Below, piece after piece: positions 44,582 to 54,506 of a DNA stretch of 64,000 nucleotides; the stretch's first letter is position 1, and the number at the start of each line of letters is the position of its first letter. The stretch spans positions 124,001 to 188,000 of the forward strand of contig NZ_JQLI01000001.1 of the NCBI RefSeq assembly GCF_000744095.1, in the 5' to 3' direction. Both the position numbers and the translations under genes were made by a program. The DNA comes from Cupriavidus necator A5-1 (GTDB lineage: Bacteria; Pseudomonadota; Gammaproteobacteria; Burkholderiales; Burkholderiaceae). Under the pieces are notes generated by a model, which had not been told where the DNA came from, did not search any database, and worked only from the letters and a program-made list of their open reading frames with translations.

Positions 44582-46245
44582 TGAAAAGACACCACCACAT
44601 CCTATGCGCACTGACGCTGTTTTCTGCCGCCGCTGCCGTCCTGGCAGCAGGGGGGGATCTCGGTGAATTGCAGAGGCAACCGACCAACTGGACTGCGATT
44701 GCGATGTTCGCTGTCTTTGTCGTGTTCACTCTGTTCATCACCAAATGGGCGGCCAGCAAGACAAAGTCCGCAGCGGATTTTTATACGGCCGGTGGCGGCA
44801 TCACCGGCTTCCAGAACGGTCTGGCGATTGCTGGCGACTACATGTCCGCGGCCTCCTTTCTTGGCATCTCGGCTGCGGTCTACTCCAATGGCTACGATGG
44901 CCTTATCTATTCGATTGGCTTCCTGGTCGGCTGGCCTGTCATCACCTTCCTGATGGCGGAGCGCCTGCGCAACCTCGGTCGCTTCACCTTCGCCGATGTC
45001 GCAGCGTATCGCTTCAAGCAGACGCCCATCCGGGTGTTCGCGGCTTCAGGCACGCTTGTGGTAGTGGCGTTCTACCTCATCGCCCAGATGGTCGGCGCCG
45101 GCCAACTGATCAAGCTGCTGTTTGGCCTGGAATACTGGCTCGCCGTAGTGATCGTCGGCACGCTGATGATGGTTTATGTGCTGTTTGGCGGCATGACCGC
45201 GACCACGTGGGTCCAGATCATCAAGGCATGCCTCCTGCTCGCCGGCGCATCGTTCATGGCTTTCATGGTGCTCGCGCAGTTTCATTTCAATCCTGAAGCG
45301 CTGTTCGCCAAAGCGGTCGATGTCCATGCCAAGAAGGACGCCATCATGGGCCCGGGCACGTTTATCAAAGACCCGGTCTCCGCCATTTCGTTCGGCATGG
45401 CTTTGATGTTTGGCACAGCGGGCCTGCCGCATATCCTGATGCGGTTCTTCACCGTGCCGAGTGCCAAGGAAGCACGCAAGTCAGTGTTCTGGGCGACGAC
45501 GTGGATCGCCTACTTCTACCTCCTGACATTCATCATCGGCTTTGGCGCCATCGTTCTGGTCAGCACGAATGCGGTGTACAAGGATGCACTGGGCGGGTTG
45601 CTGGGCGGTAACAACATGGCAGCCATCCATCTTGCAAACGCCGTTGGCGGCAATGTGTTCCTCGGTTTCATCTCCGCCGTTGCCTTCGCAACGATTCTTG
45701 CGGTGGTCGCGGGGCTAACCCTGTCCGGCGCCACCGCTGTCTCACATGACCTTTATGCGACCGTTTTCAAGAAGGGCAATGCTACCAGTGAAAAAGAACT
45801 GGGGGTCTCGCGTCTTACGACAGTTGCGCTGGGCATCGTGGCGGTGATCCTGGGGATTGCGTTCGAGAAGCAGAACATCGCCTTCATGGTGTCGCTTGCG
45901 TTCGCCGTTGCGGCATCGGCTACCTTCCCCGTGCTGTTCATGGCTGTGCTGTGGAAAGACTGCACCACGCGCGGGGCAACCATTGGCGGCTTTCTCGGCC
46001 TGATTGTTGCTGTCGGCCTGACCATCGTGTCCAAGTCGGTTTGGGTGGATGTATTCGGCTACAAGGATGCGATCTTTCCCTATACCTCGCCCGCTTTGTT
46101 CTCGATGACGGCTGGCTTCGCCGGTATCTGGCTGTTTTCGATACTCGACCGGAGCGCGCGCGCCCTTAGCGACCGGGCGGGCTATCCGGCGCAGAAGGTA
46201 AGGTCGGAAACCGGTATCGGCGCTGCGGGCGCTTCCGGCCACTGA
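44581..46245 (+). CDS. actP: Cation/acetate symporter ActP (sodium:solute symporter family)
   Basis: This 554-residue SSS-family protein has an N-terminal signal-like helix ([18 protein letters not shown]), then [20 protein letters not shown] and [20 protein letters not shown], the diagnostic motifs of ActP. About 12 further membrane segments follow. [20 protein letters not shown] and [20 protein letters not shown] are also typical. It imports acetate and other short monocarboxylates. It is coupled to DUF485 and follows acetyl-CoA synthetase, forming the acs-yjcH-actP arrangement. Confidence 0.93.
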   Translation: MKRHHHILCALTLFSAAAAVLAAGGDLGELQRQPTNWTAIAMFAVFVVFTLFITKWAASKTKSAADFYTAGGGITGFQNGLAIAGDYMSAASFLGISAAVYSNGYDGLIYSIGFLVGWPVITFLMAERLRNLGRFTFADVAAYRFKQTPIRVFAASGTLVVVAFYLIAQMVGAGQLIKLLFGLEYWLAVVIVGTLMMVYVLFGGMTATTWVQIIKACLLLAGASFMAFMVLAQFHFNPEALFAKAVDVHAKKDAIMGPGTFIKDPVSAISFGMALMFGTAGLPHILMRFFTVPSAKEARKSVFWATTWIAYFYLLTFIIGFGAIVLVSTNAVYKDALGGLLGGNNMAAIHLANAVGGNVFLGFISAVAFATILAVVAGLTLSGATAVSHDLYATVFKKGNATSEKELGVSRLTTVALGIVAVILGIAFEKQNIAFMVSLAFAVAASATFPVLFMAVLWKDCTTRGATIGGFLGLIVAVGLTIVSKSVWVDVFGYKDAIFPYTSPALFSMTAGFAGIWLFSILDRSARALSDRAGYPAQKVRSETGIGAAGASGH

Positions 46246-46376
46246 AGGGCCATGCGTCCGGCAAAGGGACGCGACCTGCAGGTGAGCAATGGCCTCGCGC
46301 CAGGGCGTGGGTGCCTGTATCACCAGCCGCTTCTCCCCCAGCGATTGGTGGAGAAGCGGCGCGCTTTGCGCATGGA

Positions 46377-48557
46377 ATGTTTGTGAGACTTCGAATGATT
46401 CGAGAGGCGATCGCCAGACACCATTTTGGCCTGGCATTGCTGCTGCTCTTCGCAGTACAACTGCTCATTGTCTGCGCGATCTTTGCCTTTCTTGCGCTCG
46501 ACATGACAAACGTGCAGCGCGCATGGTTGGGGGAGATGCTGTGGCAACGCCTCGCGTTAGGTGGTGCGCTCGCGGTGCTGCTGCTATTCGCGTTGGCCTT
46601 TGGCCTCAGAACGTTGCTTGAGGCCTATGTGACGCCCGTCGCCCGCCTGGCCGAAGACGCAGTGCTGCTTGCGGCCAACCCCGGCCATCGCATAACGGCA
46701 CAGGGCGCTCGCAACGTGCGCATTCTCGCCGAAAAGCTTAACCTGCTGGCAGCAGTTCATCAATCGCTGCACGACGAGGTGCAGGAAAAGATTGAGGTGG
46801 CAAACCGCGCGCTGGCGCAGGAGAGGAATCGGCTCGCCGCGCTCATGGCTGAGCTCACAATGAGTGTGCTGGTCTGCAATATCGATGGGCGTATTCTCCT
46901 CTACAACGCCAACGCCAGGCATTTGCTCGAGAGCCGTGATGGTGGCGTCTTCTCGCCTGGCGGCGCCGCAATCGGTCTGGGCCGCTCACTGTTCGGTGTG
47001 TTGGAACGCGGGCTAATCCTGCATGCGCTCGAACAAATCCAGTATCAGCTCGGGCAGCATGCAGATGGCATGACGCGACCGGTATCCGGCTTCGTCACCA
47101 CGCTCGCAGGAGGGCGGATCGTGCGCGCCCACATGTCCCCTGTGTTTAACGGTGGGCATGCCATGAACGGCTTCGTGCTGACACTGGAAGACATCACGCG
47201 CAATGTCGAGGCAGCGAGCCGCCGCGACGCATTGCTGCTGTCGCTTACCCAGGACGTTCGCGTCGGACTGGAAAAAATCCATACGGCTGTGCAAGCCATG
47301 CAGTCATCCCCGGAAACGGACTGCGCGGAACGGGCCCGGCTGACCGGGATCATCCACAACGAAGCGAAGCACCTGAAGATCCAGTTCGACCGCGCCGTGG
47401 ATCGGCATGGTGACAGTATGGACAACCGCCAGGAACTGGAAGAGATTCGCGGGGCTGATCTGATCGCGCTGCTGCTGCGGCGCATCTGCAGTGCGACTCT
47501 CAGCGCCACCGCCAGCCCCATGATCGACGCAACAGTCTGGCTCAGGGTGGACAGCTACGCATTGACGCAGTCGCTCGTATATCTGTCACGGCAGCTTGGC
47601 AGCGAAGCCGGCGTTACCGAGGTGCAGTTCGCCCTGTCTCGGTCCGACCGGCTGGCCCAGCTTGACCTCACTTGGCGCAACGCGCCGTTGGCCGCTGACA
47701 CGCTGGCGGCATGGGTGAATGCGCCCTTGCAAATCGGCGCGAGTGGCCAGGTATTTACGCTGAATGCGCTGATTGCCCGTCACGCAGGCGAGGCGATATA
47801 TTGTGCTGACGCGTCTTCGGGTGTGGCGCGCTACCGCTTGATGTTGCCGGTCTCCGAGCCCCGGCCGGCGTTGAGCATCCCGCTGACACAGGTCGGCCGC
47901 CCTGAATTCTACGATTTCGACCTGTTCCACCAGGCGGGACAAAGCGCCGAGATCGACCACCGTCCGCTCCCGCAACTTAGTTACACGGTGTTTGATACCG
48001 AGACCACGGGACTTGACCCCGCCGCCGGCGACGAGATTATCTCCGTTGGCGCGTTGCGCATTGTCAATGGCCGGTTGCTGCAGCAGGAAAACTTTGACCA
48101 ACTTATCCAGCCGCGGGCTCAATTGAGCGCGGACTCGATTGCGATTCATGGCATCACGCGCGCCATGCTCGATGGCCAGCCACCGATCGAAGCCGTGCTG
48201 CCGCAGTTTCATCGCTTCGCCGCTGACACCGTGCTCGTCGCGCACAACGCCGCCTTCGACATGAAGTTCCTGCAATTGCTGGAAGCGAGAACCGGAACGG
48301 CCTTCACGCAGCCGATCCTCGACACGCTACTGCTATCACAGGTGATTCACCCCCATAAAACCGACCACACACTGGAGGCGCTCGCCGAGCGCCTTGGCGT
48401 TGCGGTAATCGGACGTCATACTGCGCTTGGCGACGCGATCGTCACTGGCGAGGTCTTTCTCAGGATGCTTCCCCTCCTGGCGGAAAAGGGAATCTTTACC
48501 CTCAAGGAGGCCCTCGATGCCGAGCAACAGACGGCTTACGCGCGTATCAAATACTGA
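46377..48557 (+). CDS. Membrane PAS/degenerate histidine kinase fused to a DEDDh 3'-5' exonuclease
   Basis: With ATG 46377 (46395 is an alternative) the protein has 726 residues. Two N-terminal membrane helices (LALLLLFAVQLLIVCAIFAF; GALAVLLLFALAFGL) are followed by a HAMP-like linker, a PAS domain (ELTMSVLVCNIDGRILLYNA) and a kinase-like segment. That segment lacks the phospho-acceptor histidine (LLLSLTQDVRVGLEKIHTAV) and has only a vestigial ATPase part. The last about 190 residues are a DnaQ-type exonuclease with all five ligands: FDTETTGLDP, LVAHNAAFDMKFL and GRHTALGDA. It follows actP and precedes a DUF294 protein. A sensor that cleaves a nucleic acid or nucleotide signal is inferred. 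Confidence 0.85.
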   Translation: MFVRLRMIREAIARHHFGLALLLLFAVQLLIVCAIFAFLALDMTNVQRAWLGEMLWQRLALGGALAVLLLFALAFGLRTLLEAYVTPVARLAEDAVLLAANPGHRITAQGARNVRILAEKLNLLAAVHQSLHDEVQEKIEVANRALAQERNRLAALMAELTMSVLVCNIDGRILLYNANARHLLESRDGGVFSPGGAAIGLGRSLFGVLERGLILHALEQIQYQLGQHADGMTRPVSGFVTTLAGGRIVRAHMSPVFNGGHAMNGFVLTLEDITRNVEAASRRDALLLSLTQDVRVGLEKIHTAVQAMQSSPETDCAERARLTGIIHNEAKHLKIQFDRAVDRHGDSMDNRQELEEIRGADLIALLLRRICSATLSATASPMIDATVWLRVDSYALTQSLVYLSRQLGSEAGVTEVQFALSRSDRLAQLDLTWRNAPLAADTLAAWVNAPLQIGASGQVFTLNALIARHAGEAIYCADASSGVARYRLMLPVSEPRPALSIPLTQVGRPEFYDFDLFHQAGQSAEIDHRPLPQLSYTVFDTETTGLDPAAGDEIISVGALRIVNGRLLQQENFDQLIQPRAQLSADSIAIHGITRAMLDGQPPIEAVLPQFHRFAADTVLVAHNAAFDMKFLQLLEARTGTAFTQPILDTLLLSQVIHPHKTDHTLEALAERLGVAVIGRHTALGDAIVTGEVFLRMLPLLAEKGIFTLKEALDAEQQTAYARIKY

Positions 48558-48571
48558 GGGACATAGCGCCC

Positions 48572-49690
48572 ATGGATAGCCATTCCACGATCAATCCTGA
48601 TGCTGCTCCCGATCCATGCAGCGTCGAGGGAAACGTATTCGCACAAGATCTGGGCCATGTTCGTCTGGGCATCGTCAGCGCGACGGACGAGGCGGGCTTG
48701 CAGCGGGCAGCCGCTGAGATTCGAGCGCTTATGCATCGCCTGGTTGGCGAAGTACCCGCGGAAGCGTGCACCCGCCTGATCTCCAGGCTGAATGATGCGC
48801 TGACGCGCCGCGTGATCGAACTGACTTGCGCAGACGCGCGGATGCCTGCTGGACACTGGTGCTGGATAGCGCTCGGCAGCGAAGGCCGGGAGGAACAGAC
48901 GCTGTCGACCGATCAGGACAATGGCATCATCATGGCTGGCCACGACGGTGCTGAAGGACTGCGCGAGAGACTGTTACCGCTGGCACTGCGTATCAACGAA
49001 GCGCTCGACGCCTGCGGATTTCCGTTGTGCACGGGGAAGATCATGGCGAGCAATCCGCAATGGTGTCTTGACCTGCATGAATGGCGGGAGCGCTTCGCTA
49101 GCTGGATCATTGATGGTGATCCGCAGGCGCTGCTCAACGCAACCATCTTCTTTGACCTGCGCCCGCTTTTCGGTGCTCACGACCTGGCAGCGGCGCTGGC
49201 GGACTGGTTAGCGGAGATCGGGGCGGACAGCCCCCGCTTTCTGTTCCAGATGACCGAAAATGCATTGCGGCGTAAACCACCGCTCGGTGTGCTGCACGAT
49301 TTCGTGGTCGAGAAAGGCGGGATGTTTGCTGGCACCATCGATCTCAAACGGGACGCCGCAACGCTATTTGTCGACGCGGCGCGCATCTATGGCTTGGCCT
49401 GTGGGGCCCGCACCAGCAACACGGCGGATCGCCTCAGACTGGCCGCCGACGCGGGGCGTCTTCATCCGACCGATGTGCAAGCCTGGATAGACGCGCTCTA
49501 TTTCATCCAGAAGTTGCGCCTGAAGAATCAGCAGTCACATTACGAACAGGGCTCGACCATGCACAATCATGTGGATCCGAATGAACTGGGCGTGGTTGAG
49601 CGGCGCGAGTTGCTCAACGCCTTGCGCGCAGCCCGCGCACTGCAAAGACGTCTGGCGCTGGATTACCTTGGCACAAGCCAGGGCATCTGA
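48572..49690 (+). CDS. DUF294 nucleotidyltransferase-like protein
   Basis: This 372-residue protein has the DUF294 nucleotidyltransferase core: WIALGSEGREEQTLSTDQDN, where GSEGR and the DQD acidic pair correspond to the GS...DxD motif of the Pol-beta/GlnD superfamily. The DUF294_C substrate-binding helical domain follows (YGLACGARTSNTADRLRLAA, HYEQGSTMHNHVDPNELGVV). Unlike longer relatives there is no CBS or cNMP domain in front. It lies 14 bases after the sensor-exonuclease, so the two are almost certainly cotranscribed. It may add a nucleotide to a protein or small molecule; unproven. Confidence 0.85.
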   Translation: MDSHSTINPDAAPDPCSVEGNVFAQDLGHVRLGIVSATDEAGLQRAAAEIRALMHRLVGEVPAEACTRLISRLNDALTRRVIELTCADARMPAGHWCWIALGSEGREEQTLSTDQDNGIIMAGHDGAEGLRERLLPLALRINEALDACGFPLCTGKIMASNPQWCLDLHEWRERFASWIIDGDPQALLNATIFFDLRPLFGAHDLAAALADWLAEIGADSPRFLFQMTENALRRKPPLGVLHDFVVEKGGMFAGTIDLKRDAATLFVDAARIYGLACGARTSNTADRLRLAADAGRLHPTDVQAWIDALYFIQKLRLKNQQSHYEQGSTMHNHVDPNELGVVERRELLNALRAARALQRRLALDYLGTSQGI

Positions 49691-49825
49691 GCAAGGGCTC
49701 TGCTGCGGATCGAAGATGGCGCTGAACGTAAGCCGTTGGATGGTAGGACCTGACATGTCGCTGCGGCCCTGATCAATCTCGGAAAGCCGACATTGAGCTT
49801 TCATTAGACTTTTCTTTACCGGGCC

Positions 49826-50077
49826 TCAGGCGAAGACGCGCGATCTCAGGTCGTCCTCGAAATCGACAGTCCATTGCACACCCAGGTTTCCGTCGTACTG
49901 CCGGATTTCCCTGCCGAAGCCTACCGAGATGGTGCGGCCGTGAGCCGGCACATCGCCTGCCGCGTCTTCAACCGCTGTCACAGTGAATCCGTGGGGGGCG
50001 ACTCCATTGCGCAGGCAGGTCTCGCGGAAAGCCTCCTGCTCCATGGGAGGGAATTGATTCAGCATCGTGTCCAGCAT
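49826..50077 (-). CDS. Small conserved hypothetical protein
   Basis: This 83-residue protein has an excellent AGGAGG box 7 bases before ATG 50077. It reads MLDTMLNQFPPMEQEAFRET at the N-terminus, and the mid-region has alternating strands (HGFTVTAVEDAAGDVPAHGR, IRQYDGNLGVQWTVDFEDD). There is no signal peptide or cysteine pair. I do not recognise a named family. It is followed upstream by CsbD and DUF3309-type stress genes on the same strand. Confidence 0.6.
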   Translation of the reverse strand: MLDTMLNQFPPMEQEAFRETCLRNGVAPHGFTVTAVEDAAGDVPAHGRTISVGFGREIRQYDGNLGVQWTVDFEDDLRSRVFA

Positions 50078-50206
50078 GGGTGCCTCCTGGCGCCGGCATG
50101 TAACGAGGAAAAGCCGAATCGGGAGAAGGCGGCCAGCCGACTGGTCGCCTTTGCCATCCCGCCGGCGGTGCGCTGGCTTGGGTGCTCGCCCTCTCTCCGT
50201 ATCGTT

Positions 50207-50383
50207 TTATTGCGCCTTCTTGATATCCGCCTTGACGTCGCCATACGCCGCCTGCGTCTTGCCAATCTCCTTCTTCAGGGTTCCCGCCACTTGCGTTTGC
50301 CTGTTTCCAGTCATCTTGCCAAAGGCTTCCTTGACTTTCCCGGCGGCCGCCGTGACCCGGCCCTTCACTTGATCCTTGTTCAT
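50207..50383 (-). CDS. CsbD-family stress-response protein
   Basis: This 58-residue protein begins MNKDQVKGRVTAAAGKVKEA and continues FGKMTGNRQTQVAGTLKKEI, then GKTQAAYGDVKADIKKAQ. It is the full CsbD domain (four-helix, charged, GxxKxxxGK motifs). Members are abundant general-stress proteins of unknown biochemical role. The gene lies between two other small minus-strand genes. Confidence 0.9.
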   Translation of the reverse strand: MNKDQVKGRVTAAAGKVKEAFGKMTGNRQTQVAGTLKKEIGKTQAAYGDVKADIKKAQ

Positions 50384-50481
50384 GATGTATTCCTCTTCAT
50401 TGGTGTTGCGTGCCGGATGCTGAGGCTATCTGGCCGCGGCACAGCGTGCTGGCGATGTCGAGAATATTCCCGATGCCTGGT

Positions 50482-50640
50482 CTAGAGTCTGCCTAGCAGC
50501 AACAGGGCAAGGACCACAACAAGAATCACCCCGAGTGCGCCGGACGGAGCGTAGCCCCATCCGCCGCCGTACGACTAGGTGGGAATTGCCCCAACGAGGA
50601 AGGTAGCCAGGACAATCAACAGCAAGAGTCCAATTGACAT
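50482..50640 (-). pseudogene. DUF3309 small membrane protein with an in-frame TAG
   Basis: The minus-strand frame of 53 codons reads MSIGLLLLIVLATFLVGAIP, T, stop, then SYGGGWGYAPSGALGVILVV and VLALLLLGRL. This is the two-helix DUF3309 plan (LGAxPxWxxSxxWGYxPSGxLGxxLLVxLxLLLLGRI). The TAG replaces the tryptophan (TGG) expected after IPT, a single-base change. Everything else is intact, so the loss looks very recent. Confidence 0.82.
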
Positions 50641-50818
50641 GATGCGCTCCTGATTCTGCAAAAACATGCTTTCCGCCGATGCAGCCAGACGGACGGCAGC
50701 CGTTCTAGCGGATCGCGTTGTCGATGGCCACGCCATGGAATCCTGAGCACCGATTCGAGGGATTCGCTGAAGTACTTGTTGCCGGTACGTCGTATAGATA
50801 GAGACACCTCTATCCTGC

Positions 50819-51450
50819 TCAGAGCATAGTTGGGATGGGATCTCGTGTCAGTCCGGTGCAGTACGCTTGACGGGGCGCCGGCACGGATTGACTGCCCGGA
50901 TACGGGAGACCTAGACCAGGAGACCAGCAGCGTGTACTCGCCCCCATCAAGAGGGACGCTAGCCTGGCCGTCCTTACAGGGGATGCTGACGCCGTCAAGG
51001 ATCGCCTGCGAGACACCGCCGGCGCGGTGCAATGACGCGCTCCAGTCGCCGCCGCCGATCAGCGGCAGCCCGTGCTCGCCGGCGTGCGCTATGCAGCCGT
51101 CGATCCCCCGCGCGCAATGCTCAAACAGCGAGGCCGATACATTCGAGACCATTGGCTGGAAGAAGGCGTCGGCCTTGGTGGGGCCCAGCAGCTGGCCTTC
51201 CGGAACGGCACCATCTCATCCAGCACGCTGGTGTCATCCGAGCTGGCGATATAGCTGGCGGTAGCGAATGCCAGCCACGCGCGGTCGTCGGAAATCCTGG
51301 TTCGCACGCCTTGGCCCGGAGTGCGGCAACCACCAATGCTGGACGTCGCCTTCGACGAACTGTCGCCCGGCGGCGCGCAGCAGATGCCGCCGCGTGGCGT
51401 CGGGACTGGCAAGGGTGAGCGCCATGTGGGGCACCCTCGCCATGTTTGCA
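50819..51450 (-). pseudogene. GH94/cyclic beta-glucan synthase-type fragment (minus strand part)
   Basis: Three minus-strand frames spell a GH94 (NdvB C-terminal/cellobiose-phosphorylase-like) segment in order: [54 protein letters not shown] and [12 protein letters not shown]. Next come ASLFEHCARGIDGCIAHAGE and HGLPLIGGGDW, and then a C-terminal strand region (VSQAILDGVSIPCKDGQASV). Frameshifts occur near 51330, 51190 and 51140. After GGGDW the sequence should read NDGMNxVG and continue through the catalytic barrel, but that part is missing here and is found inverted just upstream. Confidence 0.7.
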
Positions 51451-51660
51451 CCGTTGGCGCAGACCCGCGATGCCGGGCGCGCTAACCGCTGGCGCGCGCA
51501 TGCGGCCTTGCTGCTCGAGGCGGTGGAGCGAGCGGCCTGGGACGGCGACTGGTATTGCCGCGCGACCTTCGACAACGGCACCTGGCTCGGCTCGAATGAC
51601 CGCGATGAATGCCGATCGACGCCATTGCGCAGTCCTGGCTTCCTCGGGGTCAGGCATTGA
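51425..51660 (+). pseudogene. GH94 fragment, inverted relative to its neighbour
   Basis: The plus strand encodes [40 protein letters not shown] and [18 protein letters not shown]. This is the GH94 region that normally follows the GDWNDG motif (RWRxHAxxLxxAxExxAWDGxWYxRxxFDDGxxLGS). It abuts the 5' end of the minus-strand GH94 pieces. A local inversion with deletion of the intervening catalytic section is the simplest explanation. Confidence 0.7.
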
Positions 51661-52055
51661 CCCGCGGCCACCGGGCTCCGACTTGCGGTGCTGTGCGGAG
51701 GTAATGACCCTGTGCATGATGGCTCCGGTGTTTGTGTGACTCGGGCAGAGTGTCCCCGGGGTATGCGAACCGCCCTGAACAGGCAGCCGCGCGCCGTGGC
51801 GTCAGGGAGGAAGTACTCCTTCATCATGCAGCGCCGACGGACCACGGCTGACACCAATCCATGCTGAAGTCGGTACGCTGGCGGACGGTAGGCGCTTCAC
51901 GAGTGCATAGGGAAATCGCTAGAGATCGCGGACTGGTGTTCCGAACCTTTCACGCGTCCTCGCACCGCACCAGGCAGGCTCCATTGGGCCGCCACATCCG
52001 GGTACGGCACCGTACCGACTATATACGGAGGACGCCCTGACGGCTCAGGCTTTAC
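51661..52055. other. Stretch without a recognised gene
   Basis: This lies between the GH94 debris and an integrase scrap. No motif is seen on either strand. Confidence 0.4.
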
Positions 52056-52322
52056 TCACTGCGTTTCACCTGACACAAACGCAGGATCGCGCGAATGGCT
52101 GCCATGATCCAAGGTCAATTTCGGCACGCCATCAAAGGGATTGGTGTGCAGATAGCGTTGACTCGCCAGCCAAGTGCATAGACCGTTCAGTATTGCGCAG
52201 GCAGTCATCTGGCTGGCCCGGGACAATGGGCCATCAAACAGCCGCCAGTCGGCGTCCCAGCGCGGCACCAGTCGCGTACCCACCCAACGCTCGGCCGGCT
52301 GGGGGTTTGCGAGAGATGCCAC
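52056..52322 (-). pseudogene. Tyrosine integrase N-terminal fragment
   Basis: The minus-strand frame contains FDGPLSRASQMTACAILNGL, then CTWLASQRYLHTNPFDGVPK. This is the core-binding helical domain of a group of plasmid/ICE-type integrases, where LSRAS...L..LC.WL..QRYL..NPF is conserved. The catalytic domain is missing and there is no convincing start codon. A marker of a past integration event. Confidence 0.6.
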
Positions 52323-53776
52323 ATAGGACGCTGTAGTGGGTGGCCTGAATTGACGGGGGGAAAATCAATCGCTCGGCGACGACGAACTGCCTGGAAATCC
52401 TGGTAGCCTCAATGTTGAGCAGGAAGTCCACCATGGGATCCATGACCTCGTAGGACAGGCTCACCGAGTATCGGAGACGGTTCATCTCAGGCCTCGCGTT
52501 AACGACGACCTGAAGAAAAAGAAAGAGATCCGGCCAGCGAAGGTCCCTGGGTAGCCAGTCAGCACCGATCTATGGCTGTTAACCTCCGCTCGGCATGTGG
52601 CCAGCGATCAGGTCAGGGCCCAGCGAGGACGATCCCACCGCAACTGAAGATCGGATGCGCCCAAAGAACAAGCCCTCGGCCGCATGACCGAGGGCATGGA
52701 AACATGAAGCTATCGTCCAGTGTGCCTATGCAAGCCGCAATTGGTTCCTCGGCGCTGCACTTGACTGGCTTTCGGCTACTCTCCCCACCCGCTCCGCATT
52801 TCCAAGGATCGTCAGCGCGTCGTCATCTATCGACGCAAATGGATCCACCGCCTCGAGAACCGGCAGTTTGCCGTGGATTTCCATTTCAGTGCAGTGCCAG
52901 CGGTGGACGACCGGTCCGCGTTAGTGGGCGCCGCAGGTGCGCGCGCAACGCCTGCCAGGCCATTTTGTAAGGGCGTTAGGACGGCATGCAACGGCCCCCT
53001 ATACTGTTAGTTGTAGCGTCCTTGAAGCCGCGTGCTTTGGGTTCGCCTATCACTCGTTTCCGGGCCTTCCCCCTCGATGACGTCTTAGGACTGGTGACTC
53101 CTGAAGTCACTCACGGGGATTCCTGGAAATTTCATGCAAGATGCCACGCGGCGACCTCTGTTCGCCCACTCCCCCAGTAACCAAGGAAGCCGGTCGTTCG
53201 CCAAGATCGATGCAATGGATGTCCGGCGATTATTTGCCGAAAAACCGATCGCAAAGTTGATTTCCGCTTTCCTTGCTGCTCTTCCGTGTTTCAGGCTGGC
53301 CGAGCCGCGATCTCATCGTGACGATGATGCCGTAAAGATCCTCAGCAATGCGGGACGGATGGAAATGATTACCCGTTCGCGATGGAGGATCGGAGCCCAC
53401 AGCGGTGGCGCTTTGTCACAACTGCCGCAGAACCTTGCAAGCAATGAAGGAAATATCGTGCCGAACAATCCTGCGAAGACCACCTACCGGGCCATTCCCG
53501 CCACGCGCCTGCTGCGCGACCGCCAGGTCGGCCAGTCGCCGAAGGGAAGCATCCAGCGATTTGGATTCATACGATTAGTGGCAACACAATGGCATCAGGC
53601 AGCCACGCTACTGATTGACTGGGATCGCGCTGTCAACGAAGGCTGGCCTAACCTGCGGTCACCATCCTGCCCCAGAGTCAAGGGGCTCTGGAGCCTGGGC
53701 CGCCTGGGCCGGAATCATTCCGCAAACATCCGCCGGTTCGCCGGAAGTGGAAATTGAGATTGAGTGAGGTAACACC
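52323..53776. other. Long stretch without a recognised gene
   Basis: About 1.45 kb lies between the integrase scrap and a small membrane-protein gene. A 207-codon plus-strand frame (53134-53757) is present, but its composition is Arg/Ser-rich without a hydrophobic core, motif or ribosome binding site, and I do not call it. Confidence 0.45.
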
Positions 53777-54295
53777 ATGCGTACGCTGCTGTATTTCAGG
53801 ATGAAAGACGCCGTCACGGCGAGGCTGGCGCAAGCGCGATTAGGCGACTTGGCCGGTACATCAGCACTCGTCGCGGGACCGTGGTTCGTCCAGCGCGACA
53901 ATCAGCCAGTTGACGGATTGCCGAAGATTGACCCCGGCCAGACTACGTATCGCGAAGAAGCAGCGATCACCGGGATTTTCGCGGGCGCGATCGTCGCCGC
54001 GCTGGTAATTTTCAGATACGGAGTCTCCGCCGGTACGGGCGCCACTGCCATTGCGTATGTTGGCGCTATCATGCTCGGCGCGATGATCGGCTGGTGGATC
54101 GGCGGATTGGTCGGCGCCAAGGTCGGCCGTCTCGGCCTGCGGCAGCAGAAAGCGCAAATGGCACCGGGCCAGTTGCTGATGATTGCCAGTTGCGACTCGA
54201 AATCCAAGGAATCCATGAAACAGTTTATCAACGAACTGGGCGGTGTCAGTATCGACGAGCACAGCGACTTGATGCCGAACTTCAGGTGGGTATGA
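53777..54295 (+). CDS. Hypothetical inner-membrane protein with glycine-zipper helices
   Basis: This 172-residue protein has a soluble N-terminal part (ARLAQARLGDLAGTSALVAG) and two glycine-rich membrane helices (ITGIFAGAIVAALVIF and AYVGAIMLGAMIGWWIGGLV, GAKVG). A C-terminal ferredoxin-like stretch follows (LLMIASCDSKSKESMKQFIN, ELGGVSIDEHSDL). The arrangement recalls DUF1269/general-stress membrane proteins that protect pores, but I cannot assign a family. A GAGTGAGG box precedes the ATG. Confidence 0.7.
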   Translation: MRTLLYFRMKDAVTARLAQARLGDLAGTSALVAGPWFVQRDNQPVDGLPKIDPGQTTYREEAAITGIFAGAIVAALVIFRYGVSAGTGATAIAYVGAIMLGAMIGWWIGGLVGAKVGRLGLRQQKAQMAPGQLLMIASCDSKSKESMKQFINELGGVSIDEHSDLMPNFRWV

Positions 54296-54372
54296 TTGCC
54301 GGAACGGATCTGCCGATGCGGTCCCGGAAATATACGGTACGCAGCTAGGAAAAGAGGGCCAGTCCGAACTGC

Positions 54373-54485
54373 CCCGAAAAAGTTGGACAGTTAAATCGCT
54401 AGGCGCCTAAGGGCTGAATCCTGTATTGCACGGAACTCAGCCCTTTTTGATTCAGCTTGATGCGATCGAGATTGAAGTGGATCTA
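54373..54485 (-). pseudogene. IS3-family OrfB C-terminal scrap
   Basis: The minus strand ends IHFNLDRIKLNQKGLSSVQY and RIQPLGA then stop, the usual C-terminus of IS150/IS3-type OrfB (YNxxRIxxKLKGLSPVQYR). The AGTTGGACAGTT sequence just beyond (54381-54395) resembles an IS end. Fewer than 40 codons survive. Confidence 0.65.
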
Positions 54486-54506
54486 GCCCATCTCGTTATA
54501 CAGAAG

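Noticed and set aside
53134..53757. A 207-codon plus-strand open frame
   Set aside because: Basic, Ser/Arg-rich composition, no ribosome binding site, no hydrophobic core or known domain.
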